A stretch of 64,000 nt of DNA from Streptomyces sioyaensis (GTDB lineage: Bacteria > Actinomycetota > Actinomycetes > Streptomycetales > Streptomycetaceae), in the NCBI RefSeq assembly GCF_004122735.1, contig NZ_SDIF01000011.1, positions 1 through 64,000 on the forward strand. The letters are read 5' to 3'. The notes beneath the pieces were generated by a model. The model did not search any database. It worked only from the letters and a program-made list of their open reading frames with translations, and was not told the DNA's origin. The position numbers and the translations under genes are program-made. Positions 63,134-64,000 of this stretch are shown one piece after another. The stretch's first letter is position 1. Each line of letters begins with the position of its first letter.

Positions 63134-64000
63134 ATGCATGCGGTGCGCGCCCTGTCCGTATTACTCCGGCTCCGCGACTTCCGTTCGCTCCTTGCCGCAC
63201 GGCTTCTGTCCCAAGCGGCTGACGGGGTGTTCCAGGTCGCACTCGCGACGTTCGTCGTCTTCTCACCCGAGAAGCAGGCCTCGCCCGAAGCCATCGCCTC
63301 CGCCATGGCGATCCTGCTGCTGCCGTACTCACTCCTCGGGCCGTTCACCGGGGTGCTGCTCGACCGCTGGCGGCGCCGACAGGTCCTGCTGTACGGCAAT
63401 CTGCTGCGGACCCTGCTGGCCATGGTGACCGCGGCGCTGATCGTGTCGGATGTCCCTGACGGGCTCTTCTACGTCTCGGCCCTGGCCGTGACCGCCGTGA
63501 ACCGCTTCGTCCTGGCCGGGCTCTCGGCCGCGCTCCCCAGAGTGGTCGACGGGGGACAACAGCTGGTCATGGCCAACTCCCTTGCCCCCACTGCCGGAAC
63601 GCTCGCCGCGACGGCCGGCGGCGGGCTCGCCTTCGCCATCCGGCTGGCCGGCTCGGATGTGGACGCGTTCGTCGTGTTGCTCGCCGCGGCCCTCTACTTC
63701 TGCTCGGCCCTCACCTCGCTGCGCATGACGCCGCAGCTGCTCGGTCCCGACCCCGCACGCCTCCAACCGCATCTGCGGGAAGCCCTGTTGAGCACGGTGC
63801 GCGGACTGGCGGAGGGTCTGCGCCATCTCGCCGAGCGGCGCACCGCGGCGCGCGCGCTGATCGCGATGACCTTGATCCGGTTCTGCTACGGAGCCCTGAC
63901 GGTCATGGTGCTGATGCTGTGCCGGTACTCCTGGTCCGACACCGAATCCGAGGGCCTGGCACTGCTCGGGATCACCGTCGCGGTGTCCGGTGGAGGTTTC
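63134..64000 (+). CDS. MFS transporter (3' end outside window)
   Basis: The first 289 codons of a major facilitator. Starting at ATG 63134 the frame encodes MHAVRALSVLLRLRDFRSL, then the hydrophobic helices expected of an MFS protein (LLPYSLLGPFTGVLLDRW is the motif-A region) and continues without a stop to the window edge. The N-terminal LLRLRDFRSLLAARLLS is typical of the drug-efflux MFS group common near oriC in streptomycetes. Substrate unknown. GTGAGG (63118-63123) precedes the ATG. Confidence 0.85.
   Translation, partial: MHAVRALSVLLRLRDFRSLLAARLLSQAADGVFQVALATFVVFSPEKQASPEAIASAMAILLLPYSLLGPFTGVLLDRWRRRQVLLYGNLLRTLLAMVTAALIVSDVPDGLFYVSALAVTAVNRFVLAGLSAALPRVVDGGQQLVMANSLAPTAGTLAATAGGGLAFAIRLAGSDVDAFVVLLAAALYFCSALTSLRMTPQLLGPDPARLQPHLREALLSTVRGLAEGLRHLAERRTAARALIAMTLIRFCYGALTVMVLMLCRYSWSDTESEGLALLGITVAVSGGGF

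Overview
This is a 64 kb stretch of a high-GC actinobacterial chromosome, almost certainly a Streptomyces core region close to oriC. The evidence is very high GC in third codon positions, frequent GTG starts, an ssgR-ssgA sporulation pair, PspAB-HtpX, a Rex-controlled cydAB-cydDC block, the rpsF-ssb-rpsR-rplI operon followed by dnaB, and nine copies of the ParB site parS (GTTTCACGTGAAAC or one mismatch). In Streptomyces such sites cluster around the origin. From remembered Streptomyces gene order, the origin should lie beyond the right end. I see no CRISPR array, prophage, transposase, rRNA or tRNA gene.

Layout. 1-4.2 kb: an EphD-like hydrolase/SDR fusion, a PF10118-type metal-dependent hydrolase and a MerR regulator, all rightward. 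4.3-7.0 kb: a carotenoid oxygenase and a membrane protein in one leftward pair, divergent from a PadR regulator, with two near-identical palindromes between them. 7.1-13.2 kb: KptA, PspAB-HtpX, a luciferase-like oxidoreductase, a HAD phosphatase and a DosS-like GAF histidine kinase. 13.3-20.8 kb: the leftward cydA-cydB-cydDC operon with a perfect Rex operator, then an HisC-type aminotransferase. 21.2-24.8 kb: a LacI regulator, a PPP-type phosphatase and a membrane protein. 25-28.4 kb: thiC with a TPP riboswitch that has a parS site in its variable stem, divergent from a YibE/F membrane protein. 28.6-29.9 kb: ssgR-ssgA.

30.6-36.3 kb: small membrane and cupin genes, the phage-holin-like/ptpA/trans-sulfuration operon, a LysR regulator, a NUDIX hydrolase and a PNPOx-fold protein. 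36.4-43.7 kb: a globin-reductase with a long disordered N-terminus, a HAD phosphatase, a membrane protein, a divergent MFS/MarR pair with a truncated HbpS/GlcG remnant behind the MFS gene, a GNAT and a TetR with a C-terminal cysteine motif. 44.4-47.1 kb: a class V aminotransferase and a serine beta-lactamase-like hydrolase, then a dehydrogenase remnant. 47.5-53.6 kb: dnaB, a DnaA-box cluster, a MATE exporter, a secreted trypsin-like protease and the ribosomal/SSB operon. 53.8-64 kb: a small membrane protein, femX with an alanine-racemase-like gene, a GT87 glycosyltransferase, a class A penicillin-binding protein, a PadR regulator with its operator, inositol-3-phosphate synthase and a truncated MFS gene.

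Functionally the window is housekeeping: replication and segregation (dnaB, ssb, parS, DnaA boxes), low-oxygen respiration (cyd, Rex), cell-wall synthesis (femX, class A PBP, GT87), development (ssgR/ssgA), thiamine and inositol supply, and many one-component regulators. The most distinctive signals are regulatory DNA rather than new proteins: parS sites inside functional elements (a riboswitch, a start codon, a 34-bp palindrome), the double-palindrome PadR control region, and inverted DnaA boxes in front of dnaB. I did not find a clear undescribed multi-gene system.
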